NCBI RefSeq assembly: GCF_000373925.1
Contig: NZ_KB892753.1
Coordinates: 1 to 64,000, forward strand
Direction of reading: 5' to 3'
DNA from: Actinopolymorpha alba DSM 45243
Lineage (GTDB): Bacteria > Actinomycetota > Actinomycetes > Propionibacteriales > Actinopolymorphaceae
DNA length: 64,000 bases
The notes under the pieces are model-generated. The model had not been told where the DNA came from and ran no database searches. It was given only the letters and a program-made list of their open reading frames with translations. The number at the start of each line of letters is the position of its first letter. Within the stretch, counting starts at the first letter, position 1. This document shows positions 41,099 to 50,584 of the stretch, piece by piece. Both the position numbers and the translations under genes were made by a program.

Positions 41099-42950
41099 CA
41101 CCGCTCGCCGTGAGATACCGGTCGGCCTGGAGCCGGAACATCGTGGCGTACCGCCCACCCAGGCGAAGGAGCTGGTCGTGGTTGCCCTGTTCGACAATGC
41201 GACCGGCTTCCAGCACACAGATCCGATCCGCGTCGCGGACCACCGAGAAGCGGTGCGAGATGATCAGCGAGGTGACCCCACCCGTCAGCTCGAGATAGCG
41301 ATCCACCAATTCGGCCTCGGCACGCACGTCGAGCGCGGCTGCCGGCTCGTCCAACACCAGGACACCAGCGCCGGCCTGCACGGCGAACAACGCGCGGGCC
41401 AACGCGATCCGTTGCCACTGGCCACCCGACAGCTCGGCACCACCGTCGAAACTCTTGTCCAACAAGGTGTCCCAGCCATCGCCGAGGCCCTGCACCACCT
41501 CCGTGATGGCCGCTCGGCGCGCGACCACCTCAAGCGCCTCCCTGTCGTCTCGACGCTCGACGGCGCCGAGGCTGACATTCTCAGCGGCAGACAATGGAAA
41601 GTGAACGAAATCCTGGACGATCGCCGCGATCCGGCGTTGCCACGCGCCCAGTGCCGCGGGGTCCAAGGAGGCGAGATCCACACCGTCGACGGTGATCCGC
41701 CCACTCGTGGGTTGGTAACAACCCGCGAGCAGCTTGACGAGCGTGGACTTTCCGGCGCCGTTGACGCCCACCAGCGCCACTGACTCCCCCGCGACGATCT
41801 CGAGATCGAGGTCGTGCAAGACATCGCGATCCTGTCCGGGATAACGGAAGCTCACCCCCTCGAACCTGATGCTCGCCGTTGGCATCGCCCCGATCTCGTT
41901 GTCCTGACCACCCGGTCCTTCTCGACCACCCGCTCTCTCTCGACTGGCAGCCGACGGCGGCTCGGGCTCCGGGTGGCGGGCGGCGATGAGAGCGGGTAAG
42001 CCCACGAGCCTGTCGTACGCCGCACGTCCCCGCCGGAGCGTCGAGACCCCCTGAGCACCGTGGGAGACGCCGACCCGAAGGATCGCGGGAATAGCAGCGG
42101 CGGCGTCAGCCAACGGCAGCCGACCATCCACAGCCGCGCGACCCGCGAGCACCACGGCCGCGACCAGCATGACCACGTGTCCCGCATACACGACACCACT
42201 GCGCAGGGCATGGCCGCGGCGGGTACGCCAAACCGGCGCCAGCGCGGCCGTCACCTCGTCGAGATACCGCCTGCCCAGCCAGTCGGCCAACCCGAACACC
42301 CGCAACTCCTTGGTCGCCGTGAGCATGCCGAGGTTGAAGACGTACGTGGCCTTCCGCTGTCCCTCGATACGCCGGGTCCGCTCGGCGTTCTCCTTCGCCA
42401 GAAGACCGGTGAAATACCACTCCACCAGGACGGTCGACGCCACCAGAGCGAGCGCCACCCACCAGGAGAACACCGCGCCGACCAGGGCGGCGGAACCAAT
42501 GAGCGTGAGCCTGACGGGGAGGAGCATCGAGAGCCCCCAGATCCCAGCCTGTGGTGCGAAGTCGCCTTTCCCCTGCGCGCGTTCCATCTCGTCCCGGACA
42601 ACGGGATCCTCCGCGGCCGCGATCCGCCGGGGATGCAGCAGCGCCCTGCCCACGCGCAGCGGGACGTCACGGTCAACGAGGTTGACGAGGTTGCGGACCG
42701 CCACATCCGTGACCACCGGCAGCATCGATTGGAGAACGAACACACCAATGAGCGCGGCGATGAGAAACGAGAACCGCGCCGCCGGCATGGCGCCAACCTC
42801 ATTGGCGACAACGGCGGGTATCGCCCCCACGACCTGACCCGTGAGATAGGTGAGCAGGACCGCGAATCCCGCTGACGCCGCACACGCGAGCACCGTCAGC
42901 GTCGTACTGCCGCGAGAAAGACTGAAGGCATACCGCGCCATGGTCCACAT
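41085..42950 (-). CDS. ABC exporter subunit, fused membrane and ATPase domains (A)
   Basis: A 621-residue half-transporter with six membrane helices (for example LTVLACAASAGFAVLLTYLTG and VALALVASTVLVEWYF) and an ATPase domain with Walker A GVNGAGKST, signature LSGGQWQRIALARAL, Walker B VLVLDEPAAALD and switch His ISHRFS. Walker B has PAA where most have PTA or PTS. A linker around residue 345 is Arg/Gly/Glu rich. GGGAGG stands nine bases before ATG 42950. It is the first gene of the two-gene exporter operon. Confidence 0.92.
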   Translation of the reverse strand: MWTMARYAFSLSRGSTTLTVLACAASAGFAVLLTYLTGQVVGAIPAVVANEVGAMPAARFSFLIAALIGVFVLQSMLPVVTDVAVRNLVNLVDRDVPLRVGRALLHPRRIAAAEDPVVRDEMERAQGKGDFAPQAGIWGLSMLLPVRLTLIGSAALVGAVFSWWVALALVASTVLVEWYFTGLLAKENAERTRRIEGQRKATYVFNLGMLTATKELRVFGLADWLGRRYLDEVTAALAPVWRTRRGHALRSGVVYAGHVVMLVAAVVLAGRAAVDGRLPLADAAAAIPAILRVGVSHGAQGVSTLRRGRAAYDRLVGLPALIAARHPEPEPPSAASRERAGGREGPGGQDNEIGAMPTASIRFEGVSFRYPGQDRDVLHDLDLEIVAGESVALVGVNGAGKSTLVKLLAGCYQPTSGRITVDGVDLASLDPAALGAWQRRIAAIVQDFVHFPLSAAENVSLGAVERRDDREALEVVARRAAITEVVQGLGDGWDTLLDKSFDGGAELSGGQWQRIALARALFAVQAGAGVLVLDEPAAALDVRAEAELVDRYLELTGGVTSLIISHRFSVVRDADRICVLEAGRIVEQGNHDQLLRLGGRYATMFRLQADRYLTASGDVDA

Positions 42951-43055
42951 GGCAGAACACCTCCCGGCGGGGTTCGGCGAGGCCGCCGATCGTAAGGGAA
43001 ACCACCCCCACGAAGGCCCTCGACAACGGACCGTCTTCGGCAGAGAACGCGACCC

Positions 43056-43619
43056 TCAGGCCCGGAACCTCCGCGCCACCGCCAGACCCACCGCCGCCAG
43101 CAACACCACCGGCGCCACCACGACCAACGATGCCGCAGGTGGGAACGGCAGAACCACGACGACCGCCAGCACAACCGCGCCCACCACGGCGGATGCCAGC
43201 ACCGGAGTCAGGGTCCGCACCCAGCCGGCCAGTCGGGGTACGTCAGCGCTGGCACCGTCCCCGTCCGGATCGTCGCCTTCGCCCGCGAGTTCGTCGGCCA
43301 ACTCCACAAGCAGCAGGTATCCCACGACGAGCAGCCCGATCACCGCGGCGGTCGGGGCTGAGAGGCGGTGCGCGTCCGCGGCGAGGAGGACGCCCACGAC
43401 CATCGCCAGTAGCGAGATCGGCGTCCACCAGGGAAAGCCGCGCAGCAGCCATCCGAGCACGACGCCCAACGCGGCGACGGCACCCACCCAGCGTGCGTCG
43501 GCGGGTACGACGGCCACCGTCACCGCGGCGAGCGAGAGCCCGCACCCCAAGGCCACGGCACGGACCACCTCAGCGCTCACCCGTCGCTCCCGCGCGCCAG
43601 CCCGCCCCTCCGCGCTCAC
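43056..43619 (-). CDS. Small membrane protein, last gene of the MoxR-DUF58 operon
   Basis: A 187-residue protein with about five membrane helices (VVRAVALGCGLSLAAVTVAVV, WVGAVAALGVVLGWLLRG, VIGLLVVGYLLLVELADEL). The GTG at 43619 overlaps the DUF58 stop by 4 bases; the longer open frame is not used. Proteins of this kind regularly end actinobacterial MoxR/DUF58 operons, but no family function is known. It is likely translated by coupling to DUF58. Confidence 0.75.
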   Translation of the reverse strand: MSAEGRAGARERRVSAEVVRAVALGCGLSLAAVTVAVVPADARWVGAVAALGVVLGWLLRGFPWWTPISLLAMVVGVLLAADAHRLSAPTAAVIGLLVVGYLLLVELADELAGEGDDPDGDGASADVPRLAGWVRTLTPVLASAVVGAVVLAVVVVLPFPPAASLVVVAPVVLLAAVGLAVARRFRA

Positions 43620-44980
43620 CGGCCACCCCTCAGCAGCGGTTCCAGACGGACCCGATCCAGTGGTACGCCGTCCTGCTCGTCCCACCTGAGCACCGTCACC
43701 CCCATTGCCTCGAGACCGTGGACCAGCACCTCCCGGTCCAGCCGCCACAGCCGCAACGCGAGCCGTGCCTCGCGATCCTCACCCGCCGGCGGCTCCACGG
43801 GAAGGACGTCGACCACGACCACCGGATGCCCACGTTCGCGAAGGTCCCGGATCGCCTCGACCACCCGTCCGTCGAGCAATGGAGTAAAGACGAACGCCAG
43901 TGCGCCCGGCGGGGGCGCCTGTCGCGGCAGCCGGTTCAGGTCTGGGTCGACGTAGCTGTTGTCCCGGCGGGAGGCCAGCAGCGTCTCGACGATCCGGTAG
44001 TACTGCCGCAGCCCGACGTCTGGTGAGAGCCAGCGCAGCGCCCCACCGAGCGCGACCACGCCCACCCGGTCGGCGTACCGCAGGTACGCCTGCACCACGG
44101 CGGCCGCACCCCGCACGCCGAGGTCAAGGCTCGACCGGCCGAACAACCCCACGTCCACGGTCGTGTCGACGACCGCCACGATGTCCGCGGCCCGCTCCGC
44201 CGCGAACTCGTTGACGTACAACTCGCCGCGCCGGCTGCTCACCGGCCAGTTGATCCGGCGGACGGCGTCGCCGGGCGCGAACGCCCGCAGCCCGGCGAAC
44301 TCCACCCCGGCGCCCGCCCGGCGGGCCACGTGGCTGCCGACCCGCGCCAACAGCATCGGGGGTACGGCGATGTCGCGGGCGCGGGCCGGCGGTGGGAAGA
44401 CCGTCAGCTCAGACAGGGTGAGTTCGGCGGTTCCGACGTAGCCCCATCCCCGCGTGCGGACCCGCAGATGGAGCGGCCCCAGTCGCCAGCGGCCCCAGCG
44501 CCCCACCCGGACCGTCCAGGTCCGGGCGTACTCGGCGACGCCGAACGCCGAGTCCCGGCGGCCCTCCTCCACGTCGAACAACGCCGACGCCACGACCCGC
44601 GGGTTCCGGTCGCCCTCGCCCACCTCGTTCAGCGCGCCCTCCGACCCCACAGCCGTTGGCAGGGCCAGCTCCAGCCCGATGCCACCCAACTCCGCCTCGG
44701 CCCGCACCCGCACGGCGATCTCGATCGCGTCCTGCTCGAAACACCGCAGCTCCGAAACCGTGGCCGTGACCATGACCGTCTCGGGCCGGGGCTGCCGCAG
44801 CGCCACCACGACCGCGAGCAGGCACGGCGCCGCCACGACGATCGGCTCGGGCCGGGCCGTCAGCACACCCGCGACTACCGCGAGGATCCCGACCGCTGCG
44901 AGCCGGCGGGCCAGCCGGCTCATCCTCCAGTGCGGTCTGGCCTCGAGGGAGCTGAGCGGTCGGGCGGCCGGTGTCGTCAT
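43616..44980 (-). CDS. DUF58 domain-containing protein
   Basis: A 454-residue protein with two close N-terminal membrane helices (AAVGILAVVAGVLTARP, IVVAAPCLLAVVVAL), then a beta-rich part, then the DUF58 core RAFAPGDAVRRINWPVSSRRGELYV and a von-Willebrand-A-like region (DIVAVVDTTVD, DRVGVVALGG). DUF58 proteins work with MoxR ATPases, which act as chaperones for them, in envelope or stress functions. It overlaps the MoxR and following genes by 4 bases each. Confidence 0.9.
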   Translation of the reverse strand: MTTPAARPLSSLEARPHWRMSRLARRLAAVGILAVVAGVLTARPEPIVVAAPCLLAVVVALRQPRPETVMVTATVSELRCFEQDAIEIAVRVRAEAELGGIGLELALPTAVGSEGALNEVGEGDRNPRVVASALFDVEEGRRDSAFGVAEYARTWTVRVGRWGRWRLGPLHLRVRTRGWGYVGTAELTLSELTVFPPPARARDIAVPPMLLARVGSHVARRAGAGVEFAGLRAFAPGDAVRRINWPVSSRRGELYVNEFAAERAADIVAVVDTTVDVGLFGRSSLDLGVRGAAAVVQAYLRYADRVGVVALGGALRWLSPDVGLRQYYRIVETLLASRRDNSYVDPDLNRLPRQAPPPGALAFVFTPLLDGRVVEAIRDLRERGHPVVVVDVLPVEPPAGEDREARLALRLWRLDREVLVHGLEAMGVTVLRWDEQDGVPLDRVRLEPLLRGGR

Positions 44981-45987
44981 CGGGGTACGCCGGACCGCTC
45001 GGCGAGCCGGTCCTCCAACCCCACCTGCGTGGGCGGTGTGGGTACCCCCGCCAGCACCTCAGCGACGACATCCTCGCCCGACACCCGGCGGACCCAGAGC
45101 TCGGGCCGGAGCACGAGCCGGTGCCCGAGCGCTGCCGGCGCCACCTGCTTGACGTCCTCGGGCGTGACGTAGTCGCGGCCGGCGAGCACAGCCGCACCGC
45201 GCGCCAGGTGGGTCACGGCGAACGTGCCGCGTGGGCTCGCGCCGACCTGCGCCTTCGCGTGCTCGCGGGTGGCGCGGACGATCGCCACGATGTACGCCAG
45301 CACGTCGTCGTGCACCTCGACCTGCTCCAGCGACTCCGTCATGGCGAGGAGCTCCGCGGCGTCGACGACCTGCGTGAGGGCCGGCGGTGCCGTACCCCGG
45401 TCAAGGCGGCGGCGCACCATGTCGGCCTCGAGTTCGGCGGACAGATAGCCGAGTCTGGTACGAAGGACGAACCGGTCCAGCTGTGCCTCCGGCAGCGGAT
45501 AGGTTCCTTCGTACTCAATCGGGTTCTGCGTCGCGAGCACCACGAACGGCGCCGGCAGCGGCCGGGTCACCCCCTCCACGGAGACCTGGCGTTCCTCCAT
45601 CGCCTCCAGGAGCGCGGCCTGTGTCTTGGGTGGCGTCCGGTTGATCTCGTCCGCGAGCAGGAGCTGGGTAAAGACCGGCCCTTCCCGGAACGCGAACTCG
45701 CCGGTCTTCTGGTTGTAGATCGACGCGCCGGTCAGGTCCTGCGGCAACAGGTCCGGCGTGAACTGCACCCGGCCGAACCCGAGGCCGAGCACCCGCGCGA
45801 AGGACCGCGCCAGCATCGTCTTGCCGAGCCCGGGCAGGTCCTCGAGTAGGACGTGTCCACCGGCCAGGATCCCGAGCAGCACGAGGGTGAGCGGCGCACG
45901 CTTGCCGACGATCACCCGCTCCATCTCGTCGAGGACGGCCACCGCCCGGTCGCGGGTCTGGCGCGGGGTCATCGTCGTGACGGTCAT
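44977..45987 (-). CDS. MoxR family AAA+ ATPase
   Basis: A 336-residue ATPase. Walker A is EDLPGLGKT (about 50-57), Walker B LLLADEINRTPPKTQAALLEAMEE, sensor 1 VLATQNPIEYEGTYPLPEAQLDRF. These are the MoxR/RavA hallmarks. The C-terminal lid follows (ASPRGTFAVTHLARGAAVLAGRDYVTPEDV). It is thought to insert cofactors or remodel its VWA/DUF58 partner, encoded next. ATG 45987 follows GGAAGGA and overlaps the upstream stop by 4 bases; the longer open frame is an artefact of overlap. Confidence 0.94.
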   Translation of the reverse strand: MTVTTMTPRQTRDRAVAVLDEMERVIVGKRAPLTLVLLGILAGGHVLLEDLPGLGKTMLARSFARVLGLGFGRVQFTPDLLPQDLTGASIYNQKTGEFAFREGPVFTQLLLADEINRTPPKTQAALLEAMEERQVSVEGVTRPLPAPFVVLATQNPIEYEGTYPLPEAQLDRFVLRTRLGYLSAELEADMVRRRLDRGTAPPALTQVVDAAELLAMTESLEQVEVHDDVLAYIVAIVRATREHAKAQVGASPRGTFAVTHLARGAAVLAGRDYVTPEDVKQVAPAALGHRLVLRPELWVRRVSGEDVVAEVLAGVPTPPTQVGLEDRLAERSGVPR

Positions 45988-46625
45988 GGTCGTCCTTCCG
46001 GTCCGGGTGCTGGCGCAGGTGGAGACAGTCGCTCGATCGCGGTGACCAGGCGCTCGATGTCTGGTACGTCGAGACCGGGAGCCCCGCGGTCGTTGGACCT
46101 CGGCTGGTCGGGTGCGAGGACGGTCCATGCCTCCTCGCCGAGCGCGCGGCGGGCGGCCTCGGGGTCGCGTGCCAGGTCGATACCGTGGCCCTCGGCGAGC
46201 CGGACGGTCGCGGCCGCGACCAGCCGCCTCCGCAGACCGACGTCGAAGTCCCGCCGCGAGAACCTCGCCCAGGCCAGATCGCTCACCACCTGGTCGTACG
46301 ACGGAAAGAGCCCCGCAGGGTGCCGCCGGGTCCGTCGCCACCGGCTCAGCCATCGCGGCAGTCGCGGCCTCCGCACCGACCGCAACGGTCCCGCCGAGCG
46401 CAGCCGCTGGCCCCACCGCCTCCCCAACCGGCGCAGCCACGCGGGCGGGCGCAGCCACCCCGACCAGCGGCGTACGCGGGACCGGCCCGGGCCCTCGAGG
46501 TGGATCAGCAGGCCCGCCAGCTCGTTGACCGCGAGGACGGTGAGGCCGAGAAGCAGGCCGCTCAGTCCCTGGGTCACCGTCGCGAGGATGAGCAGCAGTG
46601 CCACCAGCAGGCGGAGTTGTCTCAC
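45984..46625 (-). CDS. Conserved hypothetical membrane protein of the MoxR operon
   Basis: A 213-residue protein that starts with a hydrophobic segment (LRLLVALLLILATVTQGLSGLLLGLTVLAVNELAG; two short helices), followed by an Arg/Trp-rich stretch and a soluble helical C-terminal part (LAWARFSRRDFDVGLRRRLVAAATVRLAEGHG). The GTG start overlaps the DUF4129 gene stop and its own stop overlaps MoxR. It belongs to the conserved set between DUF4129 and MoxR in Nocardioidaceae-type operons; function unknown. Confidence 0.75.
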   Translation of the reverse strand: MRQLRLLVALLLILATVTQGLSGLLLGLTVLAVNELAGLLIHLEGPGRSRVRRWSGWLRPPAWLRRLGRRWGQRLRSAGPLRSVRRPRLPRWLSRWRRTRRHPAGLFPSYDQVVSDLAWARFSRRDFDVGLRRRLVAAATVRLAEGHGIDLARDPEAARRALGEEAWTVLAPDQPRSNDRGAPGLDVPDIERLVTAIERLSPPAPAPGPEGRP

Positions 46626-47575
46626 CCGCCCGCCTCCGGTGTCGAACGTGTCGAACGCGCACCCGTGGCAGTGTCCGAACCAGCCGCCGCCCGAAGCTCT
46701 TCCTCCAGCTTCTGGAGTGCCGCCAGCGCGTCCGACCGGGCCGATGCGGGGAGTTCGCGGCTGGAGAAGCGTGCCTGGCGGAAGAGTTCGGTGAGGTCGC
46801 GGACCGCCACCGCGCCCGATGGCCCGAGGAGCCCCGCCTCCCGAGAACGCTCGAGCAGGTCGGTGGGTGTGTCGGCGAGGTTTCGCACGAGTCCGAGGTC
46901 GCCGAGGGTGCGTTCCATCGCGGCGTACGCCCCGATCACCGCGACCCGCGGCGCGTCGAGCTCGGCCAGTGCGGCCCGCCCGGCGGCGACGACCTGGCGT
47001 ACCTGCTCGGGGCTGGGACTGTCATCGCCCTTCGCGCCGGCGGCCGCCGCTGCCCGGCGAGAGAGGAGGACGATCGCGACGATGGCGAGCGTGAGCACGA
47101 ACCCCGCGCCGATCGCGACCGGCCACGACCAGGCGGGCGCGTCATACCTCCAGCCATCGGGCGCGGCCGGTGAGGCTGTGCCACCCGGTGACGGAGTCGG
47201 CGGGGTCGGAGTAGGCACGGGTCGAGCGCCGCTGCCGAAGGATTCCCTGATCCGGTCGCGGTTCTGGAACAGCAAGACGACCGCGACGAGGAAGAGGATG
47301 CCCTGGATGACGACGGCGAGCGGGCTGGTGCGGGACCGCCGCCTCGGGGGCGGACCGCCACCGCGACCGGTCAGGACCGCCACCACGGTGAACGCGAGTC
47401 CGATTCCCACCAGGACACCGACAATCGGGCCGATCACGTCGACCGACAGTGACTGGCTGCCGAGGGGCGTGCGTTCCTGCCATCCCAGACCGAGGGCGCC
47501 CACCGCCAGGAGAGCCACGACGATGGCGACCGTGCCTGCCGCTGTGTATCTGCCGAAGCTCCAACGCTTACGCAC
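46622..47575 (-). CDS. DUF4129 domain-containing membrane protein
   Basis: A 317-residue protein, first gene of the five-gene operon. Membrane helices lie near residues 13-31, 48-69, 87-103 and 150-171. The C-terminal soluble part (VIGAYAAMERTLGDLGLVRNLADTPTDLLERS, LTELFRQARFSSREL) is the DUF4129 domain. GTG 47575 is preceded by GGAGGGG. DUF4129 proteins with transglutaminase-like partners are often linked to MoxR/DUF58. It is separated from bldC by a strong hairpin terminator, so the operon has its own promoter in 47576-47830. Confidence 0.88.
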   Translation of the reverse strand: MRKRWSFGRYTAAGTVAIVVALLAVGALGLGWQERTPLGSQSLSVDVIGPIVGVLVGIGLAFTVVAVLTGRGGGPPPRRRSRTSPLAVVIQGILFLVAVVLLFQNRDRIRESFGSGARPVPTPTPPTPSPGGTASPAAPDGWRYDAPAWSWPVAIGAGFVLTLAIVAIVLLSRRAAAAAGAKGDDSPSPEQVRQVVAAGRAALAELDAPRVAVIGAYAAMERTLGDLGLVRNLADTPTDLLERSREAGLLGPSGAVAVRDLTELFRQARFSSRELPASARSDALAALQKLEEELRAAAGSDTATGARSTRSTPEAGG

Positions 47576-47820
47576 GGTCGCCCCTCCATCCCCGGGCGCG
47601 CCTTGGCGGTCACTCTATGGGGTCATAGTCGGTGAATACAGCGGTAAAAGGTACCGATTCGGCAACGGAATGGGGGTACTTTCACGGATTGTCAGGATCT
47701 GGTCGGGCCGAGCGCCTTGACCCGCCACCCACCGTGTCGATCGTGGTCTCCGGCGGCAGTGCCGACGGACCAGGGGGTGCCAGCGACTGTGCGCCGGCGA
47801 CGCACGCAGGACGAAACGCG

Positions 47821-47873
47821 CACCACACAAAAGTGTGGCGGCCCCGTCCCCTTCGGGATGGAGCCGCCACACT
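47821..47873 (-). terminator. Strong terminator after bldC
   Basis: On the minus strand AGTGTGGCGGC (47873-47863) pairs with GCCGCCACACT (47842-47832), an 11-bp stem. Further pairing is possible inside the loop, and TTTTGTGTGG follows. It lies 40 bases after the bldC stop and before the DUF4129 operon. Confidence 0.75.
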
Positions 47874-47914
47874 GCCTGTCTGATTATCCGAGTTGCTTTG
47901 AGGACCGAATCGGC

Positions 47915-48133
47915 TTAGCGGCCCTCAGCTCCCCCACGTTGTTCGGGGAGCACGCCAGCAAGCAGCGCGCGCACCTCGGACTCACGGTAACGCCGGTGTC
48001 CCCCCAGCGTCCGGATCGAGCTGAGCTTGCCGGCCTTGGCCCACCGGGTCACCGTCTTGGGGTCAACCCGGAACATGGCCGCGACCTCTGCCGGCGTTAG
48101 CAGAGACTCGGTCTCCGGCGTACGTGTCGTCAT
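47915..48133 (-). CDS. bldC: BldC, MerR-like developmental regulator
   Basis: A 72-residue protein that is almost only a MerR-type winged helix-turn-helix: LLTPAEVAAMFRVDPKTVTRW, AKAGKLSSIRTLGGHRRYRE, SEVRALLAG. BldC in Streptomyces binds DNA as head-to-tail oligomers on direct repeats and delays sporulation genes; the conserved core is identical in type here. ATG 48133 is placed eight bases after GGAGGAGG. It lies next to vdh and a conserved protein as in Streptomyces. The upstream open frame is not part of the protein. Confidence 0.95.
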   Translation of the reverse strand: MTTRTPETESLLTPAEVAAMFRVDPKTVTRWAKAGKLSSIRTLGGHRRYRESEVRALLAGVLPEQRGGAEGR

Positions 48134-48156
48134 GAGCGGCCTCCTCCACGAGAACC

Positions 48157-48174
48157 GGACGGTTAAGTCCGTCC
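48157..48174 (-). promoter_or_regulatory. 6-bp hairpin in bldC leader
   Basis: GGACGG and CCGTCC form a perfect inverted repeat with a 6-base centre, 24-41 bases upstream of the bldC start codon and just before its ribosome-binding site. It may be an operator or leader hairpin. Confidence 0.35.
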
Positions 48175-48374
48175 CGCACCCTCCATTGGTGCATCGAATC
48201 CCTGTCCGAGAAAGAGAACTACCGGACAAACACCTCAAAGCGATCACGCCGCGTTATGCATCCCCCACGTGACGTATCGGTGCGAGTCCTCCCTTTCTCC
48301 ACGTGACTCACCGTAACCCGAATCCAGGGGTTCCGCCCAGATTTTCCAGAATTTCCCTGTCTCGGTCCGATGTT

Positions 48375-49208
48375 TCACGATGCGCGCTCCTTCACGCGCA
48401 GCGTCCACCACCGCTTCCGTAACCGGCGGTAGACGATCACTGCCTCCTCGTCGTTACCCTGTGCTACCGCTTGAAGTGCGGCAGTGACATCCTTTGCGGA
48501 TCGGTCCGCGGCAAGCACCTCCGGATCCATGAGCTGGACCAGTCCCCCGTAGTCCAGCTCCACCCAGGAGTGCGGATGGAACGTCTCGATCCATCGCCCC
48601 AGCTCCCTGAGCGGCTCGAGCTCCCAGTCGGGGTGTGCCCGCTTGAGCAGCCGATAGGCTCGGCCTACCCTGCGACGCGCCTCAACCATTGGCGTTCGGT
48701 ACCGGAGTTCTCGCACCGGATCCATGGCGATACTGCGGTCCTCATCACCAAAGATGACGAACCAAACCAGCGGAACGTGCCATCGAGCGGTGAGAATGTG
48801 GGGTACGGCGTCAGCAGGGCACGCCTCGTCCTGTAATGCCCCGAAATCCACGCGGTCCAACCCACCGGCCGGCAGGATGACCTGGAGCACGTGCTCGGGC
48901 AGCGACTCCATCAGGTCGGCGAGCGCCTGCCTGATGCGCAGGGCTGGTTCGTCGGGGCAGACGAGCAGCATTCCGTCCACTTCAAGGGTGTACGCCCGAC
49001 TTTCCCCACCGACCGCCCCCAGGGGCAGGACCGGCAGGAGTGCCGCCAGCGCCTCCCGCTGCTCGGCCACGGCCAATGCCCCCGTCTGGGCGGGTTCGGG
49101 CACAGAAAGCCCGGCCTCCCCCGAGGAGCGCTCCCCCTCCGGGAGGGCCGCCAGCGGTTCATAGACCCGTAGGTAGCAGCAGTACGGCGCCACGACCGAA
49201 GTCCGCAT
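48375..49208 (-). CDS. Conserved actinobacterial protein between bldC and vdh
   Basis: A 277-residue soluble protein beginning [22 protein letters not shown]. It has a mixed fold, with clear conserved stretches: [40 protein letters not shown], and [19 protein letters not shown]. No signal or membrane segment. I know the family only as a conserved hypothetical next to bldC and vdh in actinobacteria (compare the gene between SCO4089 and SCO4091). The start at 49208 excludes a longer frame that would run into the vdh promoter region. It is divergent from vdh. Confidence 0.82.
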   Translation of the reverse strand: MRTSVVAPYCCYLRVYEPLAALPEGERSSGEAGLSVPEPAQTGALAVAEQREALAALLPVLPLGAVGGESRAYTLEVDGMLLVCPDEPALRIRQALADLMESLPEHVLQVILPAGGLDRVDFGALQDEACPADAVPHILTARWHVPLVWFVIFGDEDRSIAMDPVRELRYRTPMVEARRRVGRAYRLLKRAHPDWELEPLRELGRWIETFHPHSWVELDYGGLVQLMDPEVLAADRSAKDVTAALQAVAQGNDEEAVIVYRRLRKRWWTLRVKERAS

Positions 49209-49340
49209 GCTCCCATCGTGCACCTCTCCGTTGGTTCGCGGCACCTGTCCGGAGAGATCCAGAGGAGGCGTTCTCGCTCTAAGGTGGTGATGGAGCGTGG
49301 CTGCCACCCATGCGGCCCGCCCGGACAAGGAGTCACCACC

Positions 49341-50414
49341 GTGACCGAATTCTTCGGCCGGCATTCCGGCCATGAGCAGGTCGTGTTCTGCGCCGACGAA
49401 CCCTCAGGCCTCAAGGTCATCATCGCCATCTACTCCACCGCACTCGGTCCCGCGCTCGGCGGGACCCGCTTTCACCCCTATCCCAGCGAGGACGCGGCGC
49501 TCACCGACGCGCTCAACCTCTCGACCGCGATGGCATACAAAGCCGCCCTCGCCGGACTCGATCTCGGTGGGGGCAAAGCGGTCATCATCGGCGATCCCGA
49601 CCAGGACAAGACCGAGGCGCTCCTCCGGGCGTACGGCAGATTCATCCAGTCCCTCGGTGGCCGCTACATCACCGCCTGCGACGTCGGCACCTACTCGCCC
49701 GACATGGACGTCATCGCCCGGGAATGCGAGTTCGTCACCGGCCGCACGGTCGAGCAGGGCGGTGCGGGTGATTCGTCCGTCCTGACGGCGTACGGCGTCT
49801 TCCAGGGCATGCGGGCCGGAGTCGAGCGGCTCTGGGGCACTCCCAACCTGCGCGGGCGGAGGGTCGGCATCGCAGGCGTGGGCAAGGTCGGCCGGCATCT
49901 CGTCGAGCACGTGCTGGGCGCGGGCGCCGAGGCGGTGGTGACTGACGTATCCCCGCAGGCCCTCGCGGAGGTACGTCGTACCCACCCACAGGTCGAGGTC
50001 GTCGACGACAGCTCGAAGCTGGTGCGCTCCGACATCGACATCTTCGCGCCCTGCGCCCTCGGCGGCGCTCTGGACGAGGAGACCGTCTCAGTCCTGCGCG
50101 CCCGGCTGGTCTGCGGCGGCGCCAACAACCAACTCGCCCACCCGGGGATCGACAAGATGCTGGAGGAAAGGGCGATTCTGTACGCCCCCGACTACCTCGT
50201 GAACGCCGGCGGGCTGATCCAGGTGGCCGATGAGCTGCACGGCTTCAGCTTCGAGCGGGCCAAGGCACGCGCGGCCAGGATCCTCGAGACGACTCACCGC
50301 GTGTTCGACCTCGCGTCCGAGGAGGGCGTACCCCCGGCCGTGGCCGCCGACCGGCTGGCCGAACGCCGGATCGCCGAGGTTGGCCGCCTCCGCTCGATCT
50401 GGCTCCGCCGCTAG
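49341..50414 (+). CDS. vdh: Glu/Leu/Phe/Val dehydrogenase (valine/leucine dehydrogenase type)
   Basis: A 357-residue NAD-dependent amino-acid dehydrogenase. The catalytic Lys residues are Lys67 ([10 protein letters not shown]) and Lys79 ([12 protein letters not shown]). [10 protein letters not shown] is the substrate-side motif, and [21 protein letters not shown] is the NAD loop. Length and motifs fit branched-chain dehydrogenases (Leu/Val) rather than glutamate dehydrogenase. Its location beside bldC matches vdh of Streptomyces, hence the symbol; substrate preference is not proven. GTG 49341 follows AAGGAG at proper distance. It deaminates branched-chain amino acids, feeding acyl-CoA starters. 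Confidence 0.88.
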   Translation: MTEFFGRHSGHEQVVFCADEPSGLKVIIAIYSTALGPALGGTRFHPYPSEDAALTDALNLSTAMAYKAALAGLDLGGGKAVIIGDPDQDKTEALLRAYGRFIQSLGGRYITACDVGTYSPDMDVIARECEFVTGRTVEQGGAGDSSVLTAYGVFQGMRAGVERLWGTPNLRGRRVGIAGVGKVGRHLVEHVLGAGAEAVVTDVSPQALAEVRRTHPQVEVVDDSSKLVRSDIDIFAPCALGGALDEETVSVLRARLVCGGANNQLAHPGIDKMLEERAILYAPDYLVNAGGLIQVADELHGFSFERAKARAARILETTHRVFDLASEEGVPPAVAADRLAERRIAEVGRLRSIWLRR

Positions 50415-50432
50415 GCGACTCCCCCGCCAGGC

Positions 50433-50520
50433 GGAATGATCACGTTAACGTGATCATTCCCCACGATGCGTGGTGAATTGGACGTGCATCGTGGGGACTT
50501 GCCGAGTAAACGTGATCATT
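50433..50520. repeat. Composite palindrome-hairpin-half-palindrome element, copy 2
   Basis: A perfect 28-bp palindrome (50433-50460; half-site GGAATGATCACGTT) is followed by an 11-bp hairpin (CCCCACGATGC 50459-50469 with GCATCGTGGGG 50486-50496) and by the half-palindrome TAAACGTGATCATT (50507-50520). It fills the gap between vdh and the next regulator. The ACGTGATCATT half-site is shared with 18332-18355 and 56137-56228. Confidence 0.75.
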
Positions 50521-50584
50521 TCGAGCCAGCCCGCGTCCCAACCCGATGTCGCGTCGCCGTGCCGTCTGGCGGATCATCATTGAT

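Noticed and set aside
44977-46662. Long form (561 codons) of the MoxR ATPase
   Set aside because: The extension overlaps the conserved small-protein gene; GGAAGGA and the 4-base overlap fix the start at 45987.
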